From contig JACRIK010000030.1 of NCBI GenBank assembly GCA_016235865.1, positions 144,926 through 208,925 of the forward strand: 64,000 nucleotides of DNA, read 5' to 3'. The translations under genes and the position numbers were made by a program. Source of the stretch: Planctomycetota bacterium (GTDB lineage Bacteria > Planctomycetota > MHYJ01 > JACQXL01). Shown here one piece after another: positions 7,849-15,483 of this stretch. Positions within the stretch are counted from its first letter, which is position 1; each line of letters begins with the position of its first letter. The notes beneath the pieces are model-generated. The model was not told the origin of the DNA. It searched no databases and saw nothing but the letters and a program-made list of their open reading frames with translations.

Positions 7849-7912
7849 AACCACAGATTGCACTGATTTCCCTGATTATATAAAATCTGCGTAATCTGTG
7901 TCATCTGTGGTT
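7849..7912. repeat. AATCTGTGGTT-family inverted repeat at the end of the HEAT gene
   Basis: Arms AACCACAGAT (7849-7858) and ATCTGTGGTT (7903-7912); the interior repeats ATCTG/TGATT words at about 10-11 bp spacing. The right arm touches the stop codon of the minus-strand HEAT gene, so it could be its terminator. Related words occur at 8801-8830, 37690-37743 and 58007-58058. Confidence 0.75.
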
Positions 7913-8388
7913 TACTTCTTCTTTGCGTCTTCTATCGCGTTGACCGGCACGCCGAGTTCGCGCAGGGCTATTTCAGCGTAGTTGCGCACAGATTCGCTTT
8001 TATCTTTGAGTAATTTCTTTATCTCAGGGATGGCTTCTTTAGCGTTAATGTCTGATAATGTACAAAGAGTCGACTGACGAATTAACGAATCATTATCATG
8101 TAATAATTTGGTAACTTCCGGGATTGACTCCTTAGCATCAAGTTTGCCCAACGCGTAAACAGCCCACGCACGTATCTCCATGGCATCATTCTGTAATAGT
8201 TTAGTAATCTCATGAATTGACGCTCTATCTCCGAGCTTGATAAGTGTCTGAATAGAATTGCAGCACACTGTTATATCTTTGTCGTGAAGTTGCCTGCGGG
8301 CAACGCTGACAGGATTATACCACATTATCCCGGTGGCGGTAAGGAGAGCGCAGGCGAGACCGATTGCAATGAGCAGGGTCTTGATCAT
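7912..8388 (-). CDS. HEAT-repeat protein with N-terminal membrane anchor or signal peptide
   Basis: 158 residues. The first 22 residues (MIKTLLIAIGLACALLTATG) are a hydrophobic segment; the rest comprises three to four HEAT/PBS-lyase-type repeats of about 31 residues, recognisable by recurring IPEVTKLLHDND and SVRNYAEIALRELG patterns. Such domains bind proteins; no catalytic motif is visible. The ATG overlaps the stop of the upstream GspG-like gene by 4 bp, so the two are translationally coupled. Its N-terminus is very similar to that of that neighbour (IGLACALxxA in both), suggesting the leader segment was copied between them. Localisation is probably periplasmic or membrane-tethered. Confidence 0.8.
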   Translation of the reverse strand: MIKTLLIAIGLACALLTATGIMWYNPVSVARRQLHDKDITVCCNSIQTLIKLGDRASIHEITKLLQNDAMEIRAWAVYALGKLDAKESIPEVTKLLHDNDSLIRQSTLCTLSDINAKEAIPEIKKLLKDKSESVRNYAEIALRELGVPVNAIEDAKKK

Positions 8389-8795
8389 TTATTTCTTATC
8401 ACAATAATTTCATCACCTGTTCCATCCTTACCATCCGGGCCGAAAGACCACAAGTCAAAATCCGGACGATTATGCTGAGAAGGACAGCGATATTGATATG
8501 GATTTCCCCACGGGTCTATTATCTCTTTCTTTAAATATGGACCCGTCCAATCTTTAGGAATAGGCGGAATGGTGGGTTTTTCAAGTAATGCCTTCAGGCC
8601 TTGTTCCGTAGTAGGGTAGGCACCATTTTCCATTTGATAGCTATCTAACGCCATGCTAAGATTGCGTATCTGTATTTGAGGTGATATTTCATGCCTCTTT
8701 ATGTTTGGGCTTCTACTCAGTGAAATAACTGCTATTACTACGGCGGCCACGAGGGCGCAGGCCAGGCCGATTACTATAAGAATATTTCTATTCAT
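8385..8795 (-). CDS. GspG-like pseudopilin domain protein without a prepilin cleavage motif
   Basis: 136 residues. From about residue 40 it follows the major type II pseudopilin GspG closely: ALDSYQMENGAYPTTEQGLK, a PYLKK segment, DPWGNPYQY and a C-terminal FGPDGKDGTGDE loop like the calcium site of GspG. The N-terminus is unlike a pilin: MNRNILIVIGLACALVAAVV is a plain hydrophobic anchor with no GFTLIE/GFTLVE and no Glu5. It therefore cannot be processed by prepilin peptidase in the usual way. It may be a membrane-anchored relic or a modified subunit. It overlaps the HEAT gene by 4 bp and shares that gene's leader sequence. Confidence 0.8.
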   Translation of the reverse strand: MNRNILIVIGLACALVAAVVIAVISLSRSPNIKRHEISPQIQIRNLSMALDSYQMENGAYPTTEQGLKALLEKPTIPPIPKDWTGPYLKKEIIDPWGNPYQYRCPSQHNRPDFDLWSFGPDGKDGTGDEIIVIRNK

Positions 8796-8800
8796 ATTTT

Positions 8801-8830
8801 AATCTGTGTAAATCTGTGTAATCTGTGGTT
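8801..8830. repeat. AATCTGTG direct repeats
   Basis: Three copies of AATCTGTG at 10-11 bp steps ending ATCTGTGGTT, between the GspG-like gene and phaJ. This is a half element of the family whose full inverted form is at 7849-7912. Confidence 0.7.
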
Positions 8831-8851
8831 ACGCCTCGTCCCTCACGGGAC

Positions 8852-9274
8852 TCACTGCTGTTCGTACTTTAACACCGTGGCTGTGCCCTCAATGACCGCG
8901 AGCTTGGCCTGGTTATAGACCGTGGTCTTCATCTTGAGGATTTTCTTCTTTTCTGACTTTTCCAGCACCTCGCAGACCGCGGTTAAGGTATCGCCAATCT
9001 TTACCGGCGCCTTGAATTGCAGTTCTTGGGACAGGTAAATCGTATTCGGTCCGGGCAGTTTGGTGCCCAGCACGGTTGAGATTAAGCTGCCGACCAGGAA
9101 TCCGTGGGCAATCCGGGTCTTGAACAGTCCGGCCTTGGCGAATTCCTCGTCAATATGGACCGGATTGAAGTCGCCGGAGATTTTGGCAAAGTCGTTGATG
9201 TCGGTCTCGCTGACGGTCTTGGAAAACGAGGCCTGGTCGCCTACCTTGATGTCGGCGTATTTCAGTTCGCTCAT
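8852..9274 (-). CDS. phaJ: MaoC-like (R)-specific enoyl-CoA hydratase
   Basis: 140-residue hotdog-fold hydratase that converts trans-2-enoyl-CoA to (R)-3-hydroxyacyl-CoA, feeding beta-oxidation intermediates into PHA synthase. The catalytic MaoC motif is intact: SGDFNPVHIDEEFA with Asp35 and His40, followed by AHGFLVGSLIS. Length matches bacterial PhaJ (about 130-150 residues). It lies 42 bp downstream of phaC on the same strand, so it is probably the third gene of a phaE-phaC-phaJ operon. GGAG precedes the ATG. A general MaoC dehydratase is the alternative, but the context favours PhaJ. Confidence 0.88.
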   Translation of the reverse strand: MSELKYADIKVGDQASFSKTVSETDINDFAKISGDFNPVHIDEEFAKAGLFKTRIAHGFLVGSLISTVLGTKLPGPNTIYLSQELQFKAPVKIGDTLTAVCEVLEKSEKKKILKMKTTVYNQAKLAVIEGTATVLKYEQQ

Positions 9275-9316
9275 ATATTCTCCTTGCTGTCTACTGACTA
9301 CTGTTTACTGCCTACT

Positions 9317-10426
9317 TTACTTTGACCGTTTAATTATCCACTCGCTCATCCGCGGGCAGATTTCCTTCTGGCTCTTGGACGAGACGAAGATGCCAATATG
9401 TCCGGTCGGGAACGAGGCAATCTCGGTGTCGTCACTGCCGGTGCATTTGGTGAATTCCCGGGAGCAGGCCGGAGGCACCAGATGGTCATACTCGGCAAAG
9501 ATATTCAGGACCGGCATGGTGATGTTCTTTAGGTTCACGGTCTTGTCGCCGATTTTGAGCTGGTTCTTGACCAGCAGGTTCTTTTGGTAGCAGTCGCCGA
9601 TGAATTGTTTCCAGGCCGCTCCAACCTGGTCCGGCGAGTCGAATATCCATTTTTCCATCCGGATGAAGTTGTTGACGAAGTCCTTGTCGTCGATATTTAT
9701 CATGAACCCGATGTATTTGTCCATGACCAGCCGGAAGGGGTTCATGAGCAGGAATCCGATGTTCATAAAGTCGCCCGGGATATTGCCGAATGATTTGGCC
9801 ATCTTCTCCACGTCCAGGCCCTTGGACCAGACGTTTAAGAGGCCGGTGTCGGTATCGAAATCAATCGGCGCCACGATGGTAATCAGGTTCTTAATCTTGT
9901 CCGGGTGCAGTGCCGCATAGATGGCCGAGAAGGTGCCGCCCTGGCAGATGCCGGCCAGGGTGAGTTTGGATTCGCCGGACAGTTCCAACACCTTGTCCAC
10001 GGCGTTATTGAGATAGCCCTCGATGTAGTCCTCGAGGGTGATGAACTTGTCCATCGGAGCCGGATAGCCCCAGTCAATCAGATAGACGTCAATGCCCTGA
10101 TTGAGCAGGTATTGGATGACGCTCCGGCCCGGGTTGAGGTCGAGCATATACTGGCGGTTGACCAGTGCGTAGGATATTAACATGGGCGGTGTATGGAGTT
10201 TCTTCTGGACGGGAATATAATGGAAGACCTTCATCCGGTCTTCCTGGTAGACCAGTTCGGACGGCGTGGTGGCGGTGGCCGTGTCCATCGGGTTGGTTAG
10301 GATTTCCATGCCCTTGAGGAATTTCTTCTGAAGGAAGTCCAGCTCCTGGGCGAAGTTGATTTTGGTGGCGGTCGGCGCGGCGCCTTTGTCGCCCTGGCTC
10401 TTGGGAGCCTCTTTCGTCTTTGGCAT
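9317..10426 (-). CDS. phaC: Class III poly(R)-hydroxyalkanoic acid synthase subunit PhaC
   Basis: 369-residue alpha/beta-hydrolase-type polymerase that joins (R)-3-hydroxyacyl-CoA units on the PHA granule. The catalytic triad is visible: Cys161 in the lipase-like box GICQGG, Asp314 in AEYDHLVPP and His343 in TGHIGIF. The length of about 360 residues, rather than about 580, and an adjacent phaE identify class III. Residues 1-25 are polar and variable. It starts 9 bp after phaE ends on the same strand. Together with PhaJ this suggests short-chain storage polyester made from beta-oxidation intermediates; no phaA or phaB is in the window. Confidence 0.95.
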   Translation of the reverse strand: MPKTKEAPKSQGDKGAAPTATKINFAQELDFLQKKFLKGMEILTNPMDTATATTPSELVYQEDRMKVFHYIPVQKKLHTPPMLISYALVNRQYMLDLNPGRSVIQYLLNQGIDVYLIDWGYPAPMDKFITLEDYIEGYLNNAVDKVLELSGESKLTLAGICQGGTFSAIYAALHPDKIKNLITIVAPIDFDTDTGLLNVWSKGLDVEKMAKSFGNIPGDFMNIGFLLMNPFRLVMDKYIGFMINIDDKDFVNNFIRMEKWIFDSPDQVGAAWKQFIGDCYQKNLLVKNQLKIGDKTVNLKNITMPVLNIFAEYDHLVPPACSREFTKCTGSDDTEIASFPTGHIGIFVSSKSQKEICPRMSEWIIKRSK

Positions 10427-10435
10427 AATGTTTCT

Positions 10436-11491
10436 TTAATCCTTTCGTTTCTTGGTCAGCAGTTTTTCCAGCTCTTTGATTCTCTTCTTCAGGTTGTAGA
10501 GCTCCTGGTAGACGTCGTCAATCTCGGTCCGGGTGATGATGGGCGTTGATTTGAGCATCTCTTCGACCACGGCAAAGTGGTTATTGCGGAAATCGAGATA
10601 CGAATCCAGCGTGGTCTTGATGGACTGGCCAAAGGCCGGGGTCTTGAACAGCTGGTAGAACCGGTCTTCAAAGGTCTTGACCAGGAGTTCGTAGAACTGC
10701 TTGTATTTTTCTTGGGTTACCTCGCCCTTGAGGATGGTCTGGGCCTTTTGGGCCAGTTCCTCGATGGTGGCCTTGCTGGGCGAATAGAGGACCATATTGA
10801 AATCAACCGTGGCGCCGCAGTATTTCATGAAGGAGTCGATGCTCTTGTGGATTTTTTCCAGCACCTGGCGCGAGGGGCCGACCATGGGCATCTTGAGGAA
10901 CTTGCCGAAGGCCGATTCGTAGCCCTGCATCCAGGAATCGTAGAGTTCCTTGTATTTGGCCGGGTCCTGCTTGCCCTTGAATACGTCGCCCATTTGCCCC
11001 GAGAGTTTGGTCCAATTTTCCACGAAGGGTTTGTAATTCTGGTCGTAGAACTGCGAGAAGTTCTCCAGTGATTTCTTGATGGAGTCGGAGAAGTCGCCCA
11101 TATTGTCGGCCGATGGAATGGGCAGTCCGAACAGCTTGCCGAAGACCTCCTTCTGGCTGTCCATCCACATATTCAGGAGATTCTTCATGGCATCGGGCGA
11201 TGAGGAGATATTGCCGGCATTGTCGGTCCAGGCCTTGAAGAGTTTCATATAGACGTCGGCCGCCTCGACGAATTTGGGGAAGATGTTTCCGGACACGCCG
11301 GACATGGGCATGTGGTAAAACTGTTTGGCCATCTCGTCGTAACCCTTGAGCCAGTCCGGATATGCCCCGGACATATTCGAGTGCATAAACGGGTTGGTCT
11401 TCATGGAATCGGAGAATTTGCTCCACATATCGAAGAAGGGATTGGATGGGGTTTCTGATTTTGGCGTTTCGGCCTGCTTTTCTTTTGGCAT
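10436..11491 (-). CDS. phaE: Class III PHA synthase subunit PhaE
   Basis: 351-residue partner of PhaC, essentially all alpha-helical, with FYELLVKTFEDRFYQLFKTP and a C-terminal region IDDVYQELYNLKKRIKELEK that forms a short coiled coil. This Pha_E pattern is diagnostic with the next gene being a class III phaC. PhaE has no catalytic residues; it forms the PhaEC complex and controls activity and granule association. GGAG lies just before the ATG (AGGAGAGTATATG on the minus strand). The upstream 250 bp up to the Xer gene contain two repeat elements but no obvious promoter motif that I trust. Confidence 0.9.
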   Translation of the reverse strand: MPKEKQAETPKSETPSNPFFDMWSKFSDSMKTNPFMHSNMSGAYPDWLKGYDEMAKQFYHMPMSGVSGNIFPKFVEAADVYMKLFKAWTDNAGNISSSPDAMKNLLNMWMDSQKEVFGKLFGLPIPSADNMGDFSDSIKKSLENFSQFYDQNYKPFVENWTKLSGQMGDVFKGKQDPAKYKELYDSWMQGYESAFGKFLKMPMVGPSRQVLEKIHKSIDSFMKYCGATVDFNMVLYSPSKATIEELAQKAQTILKGEVTQEKYKQFYELLVKTFEDRFYQLFKTPAFGQSIKTTLDSYLDFRNNHFAVVEEMLKSTPIITRTEIDDVYQELYNLKKRIKELEKLLTKKRKD

Positions 11492-11580
11492 ATACTCTCC
11501 TATCTTTTAATGATTAAACAGGGGTTTAATTTATATTTATAATGTAGAAAAGTCAAGAGATATTTGGTAAATTAGCCACT

Positions 11581-11616
11581 GAGCGCCATAAGGGCGCCAT
11601 GGCGCTTCGGCGCCAG
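11581..11616. repeat. GGCGCC multi-hairpin repeat, copy 1
   Basis: Begins GAGCGCCATAAGGGCGCC and ends GGCGCTTCGGCGCCAG: several nested GGCGCC/GCGCC hairpins in 36 bp. An exact copy is at 61831-61866 and a near copy in reverse orientation at about 30303-30340. It lies in the divergent intergenic region between phaE and xer, next to a CACCAAGGCAC stretch. Confidence 0.85.
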
Positions 11617-11639
11617 AAGACACCAAGGCACTAAAGGAC

Positions 11640-11717
11640 ACAACCCCCCGACCCCCTTTGCTAAGGGGGAGTAGGGTGAATTATTCCCCCTTAATAAAGG
11701 GGGATAAAGGGGGTTGT
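11640..11717. repeat. ACAACCCCC three-stem repeat, copy 1
   Basis: Outer stem ACAACCCCC / GGGGGTTGT encloses two hairpins, CCCCCTTTGCTAAGGGGG and CCCCCTTAATAAAGGGGG, predicting a three-way junction. A second copy is at 36135-36257 with extra DNA in the second hairpin loop. Both copies are followed by CTTTGTG. Confidence 0.85.
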
Positions 11718-11746
11718 CTTTGTGGTAAGGTGTTTTTCTTAATAGC

Positions 11747-12673
11747 ATGAAAGAATTAGATTTATTCCTGTCTTATCTTGATGTGGAGTGCTCACTTTCC
11801 AAGAACACCCTGGATTCCTACCGTTCGGATATAGAGCTGTTTGTCAGATACATCACGGGCGGCAAGAAGGACGCGGATATTTCACCCGGCAGTATCACCG
11901 CCGCCGATATCTACAAATTCAACCAGTTCCAGCGTGGCAAGAACTTTTCCGCCAATACCATCACCCGGCGGATTGTGGCGCTAAAGATGTTCTTCAAATT
12001 CCTGGTGGCCGAAGGGCATCTCAAGTCCGATCCGACTACGTTGGTTGATAAACCAAAACCCTGGCAGAAACTGCCGGATACGCTTTCGTATATCGACATA
12101 GAGAAGATATTCAATGCCTGCGGCGGCAAGAAGCCGCTGGAAATCCGGAATCGGGCAGTGCTGGAGATGCTATACGCCACCGGCGCCCGGGTCTCGGAGG
12201 TGTCCAACCTGAAACTGACCGATGCCAATCTGGAGGCCGGATACATCCGGTGTTTTGGCAAGGGCTCAAAGGAGCGGATAGTGCCGATAGGGGAGATGGC
12301 GCAGGAATGCCTGAAGAAATATCTTAATGAGGTCAGGCCGGCGCTGGTAAACCCCCACACCAAAAATTTTGGTGAGGGGGTAAAGCCAGTCAGTCCGCCC
12401 AATGTATTTCTGAGCCGGCGCGGAAAGCGCCTGACCCGCGACACAATATGGCGGATACTGGCCTTTTATGCCCGTCAGGCCGGGCTCAGGGGACGGATAC
12501 ATCCGCATCTGCTGCGGCATTCATTTGCCACGCATCTGCTGGAGCACGGAGCCAATATCCGGTATGTTCAAGAGATGCTCGGGCACACGGATATTTCCAC
12601 CACCCAGATATACACCCATGTGGATAAGGAACGCCTGAAGGCAATTCATAAGCAATTTCATCCCAGGGCGTGA
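11747..12673 (+). CDS. Tyrosine recombinase XerC/XerD-like
   Basis: 308-residue site-specific recombinase. The N-terminal SAM-like core-binding domain (residues 1-95) is followed by the catalytic domain with the complete set Arg148 (ATGARVSEV), Lys172 (GKGSKERIVP), His254 and Arg257 (HPHLLRHSFATHLLEHGA), His280 (LGHTDISTTQIY) and nucleophile Tyr289. Length and motifs fit the XerC/XerD family that resolves chromosome dimers at dif. A short insertion around residues 203-216 (NPHTKNFGEGVKP) is encoded by a small inverted repeat ACCAAAAATTTTGGT-like sequence. No integron, phage or IS genes are adjacent, so a housekeeping Xer is likelier than a mobile-element integrase. Confidence 0.92.
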   Translation: MKELDLFLSYLDVECSLSKNTLDSYRSDIELFVRYITGGKKDADISPGSITAADIYKFNQFQRGKNFSANTITRRIVALKMFFKFLVAEGHLKSDPTTLVDKPKPWQKLPDTLSYIDIEKIFNACGGKKPLEIRNRAVLEMLYATGARVSEVSNLKLTDANLEAGYIRCFGKGSKERIVPIGEMAQECLKKYLNEVRPALVNPHTKNFGEGVKPVSPPNVFLSRRGKRLTRDTIWRILAFYARQAGLRGRIHPHLLRHSFATHLLEHGANIRYVQEMLGHTDISTTQIYTHVDKERLKAIHKQFHPRA

Positions 12674-12687
12674 GCGTGGTTTTTATC

Positions 12688-13926
12688 CTAAGACGTACGC
12701 TGTTTCCTGGCGAATATCTCGTCCCAATCAACCTTACCGGTGAATTGCATTACTAAGAACAGGGTGATAACACAGAATATGGTTATAGCCAGCCCGGTAT
12801 AACCTTCAAAGAAGAATGTGTATGAGAATAATACCAGATAAATGAGCTGGGCTGTGCCGATTCCGGCAAAGGCCAGGCGTTTACTTACCACCAGGCGCAT
12901 GTAAGAGACGACCAGGATTATTGCGACGGTTGATGAGATCAGGAAGGACAGATGCACCGGCAGGTGGTCGACCAGATAAGCCAGTAAAAGATGGAAGCTG
13001 AAAAACGCCGCTCCGATGAAGAAATAGTGCATCGGATGGAGTTTTATCTGCCGGACTGTGGCATAGATGAATAGCAGGAAGAAGAAGAGGAAAAGTGAAA
13101 CCGGCGCGGCATAGGTGACCTTGCTGGCCCACGGGCCGGGATTGAGTTTATGGGGCATGGCCATGCCTATCTGGACGCCGGAAAGCAGGTTGGAATAACG
13201 CCAGGAGAGTTCCCACCCGTTGTTTTTCCGCTCTTTTTTGGTCGGGGAAATGCTGTTTTCAGGGAAATCAATCTGGTTAAAGTCGGTTTGCATGGTTAGG
13301 GCGAAATTCTTGATTTGGTTTATATTCTCGCCAAAATTATACCACCAGTCATCCAATCCCTGTGATTCGTAGAACACCTCTATTTCCTCTTGTTTTTCCT
13401 GGGACAGGGTCAACGGGATAATGATATTTCCTTCGGATATATTGGCGTTTTTCAGTTCTTTTCCTCCGACTATGATATGAAAATTGTCATAGACGGCTTG
13501 TTGGGATGGGAATGAGAAATAAAAGAATATTTCCCGATTCTCACCGGTTGGATTGACAATACGGTATTTCCCCTGGAATTTTACCCTGTAGGTCGAATAC
13601 CAGAGAAGCCCTTTCTTGCGGTGGTCTAACTTGAGATCGACATTTATGGTGCTTGCCTCGAGCTGGACATAATGAGTGGTTTTTTCAGTCTCGGTCTTGT
13701 AGGTGGTTTGGCCCTCTTCGACCACCTTGACTTTTTTCTCTTTTTCGGTCTGGTAATATACCGACGGGGCATATTGATGCTGAGGCGTGCCCCATAATCC
13801 GCCGACTGCCTCACGCAGTTTTGTGTCCTGCGTATTGGTTCGCAACGTCACGGTAGCGCCGAGAATGACCCAAGCGGTCGCAACGCACAAGTATATGAAG
13901 ACAATGCTTAGGATTTTTATAATCAT
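12688..13926 (-). CDS. CreD-like inner membrane protein
   Basis: 412 residues. TM1 is near the N-terminus (IIKILSIVFIYLCVATAWVI), followed by a large periplasmic beta-rich domain (about 35-275) and five to six C-terminal TM segments. HPMHYFFIGAAFFSFHLLLA, LPVHLSFLISSTVAI and the C-terminal TGKVDWDE resemble the CreD family, whose E. coli member is a CreBC-regulon inner-membrane protein of unclear biochemical role. The ATG at 13926 is preferred because AGGAGG is 8 bp upstream; an ATG at 13932 would be only 2 bp away. The next gene upstream is a sensor kinase, consistent with a Cre-like arrangement, but no creB-type regulator is adjacent. Confidence 0.75.
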   Translation of the reverse strand: MIIKILSIVFIYLCVATAWVILGATVTLRTNTQDTKLREAVGGLWGTPQHQYAPSVYYQTEKEKKVKVVEEGQTTYKTETEKTTHYVQLEASTINVDLKLDHRKKGLLWYSTYRVKFQGKYRIVNPTGENREIFFYFSFPSQQAVYDNFHIIVGGKELKNANISEGNIIIPLTLSQEKQEEIEVFYESQGLDDWWYNFGENINQIKNFALTMQTDFNQIDFPENSISPTKKERKNNGWELSWRYSNLLSGVQIGMAMPHKLNPGPWASKVTYAAPVSLFLFFFLLFIYATVRQIKLHPMHYFFIGAAFFSFHLLLAYLVDHLPVHLSFLISSTVAIILVVSYMRLVVSKRLAFAGIGTAQLIYLVLFSYTFFFEGYTGLAITIFCVITLFLVMQFTGKVDWDEIFARKQRTS

Positions 13927-13968
13927 TTTCATATCCTCCTTTTCGGTTGCGTGCAAAGCAAATCCGGA

Positions 13969-15438
13969 TTACCGTTTGACCATTGATTCCATCTTTTTAT
14001 TGATGACCGGCAGGGATATCTTTACGGTAGTGCCCTTGATTTTATCGCTCTGGATGTCAATCTTGCCGTTGTGGTTCTGGACGATGTTATAGGCGACCGT
14101 TAGTCCCAGTCCGGTGCCCTTGCCCGGTTCTTTGGTGGTGAAGAACATATCAAAGGCGCGGGCCAGTTCTTCCTGGCTCATGCCCACGCCGGTGTCGCGC
14201 AGGCAGACCGTGATATTCTTATCGTCCGTTTCGTGGAATATTTCTATCTTTTTCTCGTGCTTGGTGGTGTGAGTATTGACCGCATCAACCGCATTCATCA
14301 GGAGATTCAGGAATACCTGCTGGAGCTCGGTGGCGTCGCCGAATACCTGGGGCACATGAAGGGGCAGGGTATTACTTAAGGTTATTTTGCTTTCTTCCAG
14401 CCGGTGGTGGACCAGCGAGATGGCCCGTTCAATGATAATCTTCAGGTCTAGCGGCTGGGGCGAGGTCCGGTGCGAGAATGACTGGAGGATTTTCTTGAGG
14501 GTGTCCTGGATTCTGAGCAGTCCGTCGATTATCAGTTCTAGGTACTGCTGGGTTTGGGCCTTGTCCAGGTTGCCTTTCTTGAGCGAGTCGGCGGCGTTGA
14601 GGATGCCGCCCAGGGGGTTATTGATTTCGTGGGCAATGCCGGCGGCCAGAGTGCCGGTGGCGGACAGGCGCTGGGCCACGATTAACTGGGCCTCGGTGGC
14701 CTGAATCTTTTCCCGGGCTTCCTGGATTTTGCCTTCCATGTTATGGTGGTATTCGTTAAGTTCCTTGGCCATTGTGCCAAAGGTGGTCAGGAGGTTGCCG
14801 ATTTCATCGGTGCTGCGGGCGGGCGGGATATTTATATTGTAATTGCCCTTGGAGATTTCAGCGCTGGCTTTTGCCAGAACCTCGATAGGGTTTAATACCA
14901 GTTTGGTCAGCAGGATATACATGCTCAAGATTAATATGAATGTGCCCAGCGGCATGACCAGCAGGATGGTTTTGACCGATTCGATGGGATTGAAATCCTG
15001 GTCGGGCGAGGTCTGCTGGGGTTTCATCTTCATGACGAAGAGTTTGTTATTGAACATAATCAACGGGGTAATGACAAATCCGTCGCGGAAGATGGACTGG
15101 CGGGTGTTAAGAACCTCGGCGATGTACTTGTCACTTTTAAAGATACCGGCGTCGGGAATAGGGGACGCGGAGATAACCGGCTGAAGCTTGTCGTCCACGA
15201 TGACCCAATTGGTGAAGAGGGTGGAGTAATTTAATTTTGTCTTGAGGGTTTCCCAGTCCTCGGCGGTTCGGACATCAGCCAGCCAGTCTTGGGTAACGCT
15301 TTTGAGGAGTTCGGTCATTCCGCGCTGGTTGGTTTGGACCCGGCCCCAGGCGGTCATCCATAGATGGAAGGTCAGGATGCCCAGGATGAGTATCATCACG
15401 GCGGTCAGGGCCAATAATATTTTATTTCGTAGAGACAT
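13969..15438 (-). CDS. Membrane sensor histidine kinase (HAMP-HisKA-HATPase)
   Basis: 489 residues. TM1 (about 8-28), a periplasmic sensor region (29-155), TM2 (157-180), HAMP (180-232), a short coiled coil, the HisKA domain with phospho-acceptor His270 in GIAHEINNPLGG and an HATPase domain with the N box NLLMNAVDAV, G1 DTGVGMS and G2 GKGTGLGL. NtrB/ZraS-like subfamily by the HEINNPL pattern, whose usual partners are sigma-54 activators; one such activator is at 39686, but distance makes pairing speculative. It lies 42 bp before the CreD-like gene on the same strand, so the two are likely co-transcribed. The ligand is unknown. Confidence 0.92.
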   Translation of the reverse strand: MSLRNKILLALTAVMILILGILTFHLWMTAWGRVQTNQRGMTELLKSVTQDWLADVRTAEDWETLKTKLNYSTLFTNWVIVDDKLQPVISASPIPDAGIFKSDKYIAEVLNTRQSIFRDGFVITPLIMFNNKLFVMKMKPQQTSPDQDFNPIESVKTILLVMPLGTFILILSMYILLTKLVLNPIEVLAKASAEISKGNYNINIPPARSTDEIGNLLTTFGTMAKELNEYHHNMEGKIQEAREKIQATEAQLIVAQRLSATGTLAAGIAHEINNPLGGILNAADSLKKGNLDKAQTQQYLELIIDGLLRIQDTLKKILQSFSHRTSPQPLDLKIIIERAISLVHHRLEESKITLSNTLPLHVPQVFGDATELQQVFLNLLMNAVDAVNTHTTKHEKKIEIFHETDDKNITVCLRDTGVGMSQEELARAFDMFFTTKEPGKGTGLGLTVAYNIVQNHNGKIDIQSDKIKGTTVKISLPVINKKMESMVKR

Positions 15439-15483
15439 ATGGCGTAAAACAACACCCTTTTCACTGGCCAGCCGCTAGAGAAA

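Noticed and set aside
10577..11071. 164-residue plus-strand ORF opposite phaE
   Set aside because: Antisense shadow in a helical gene with skewed codon usage.
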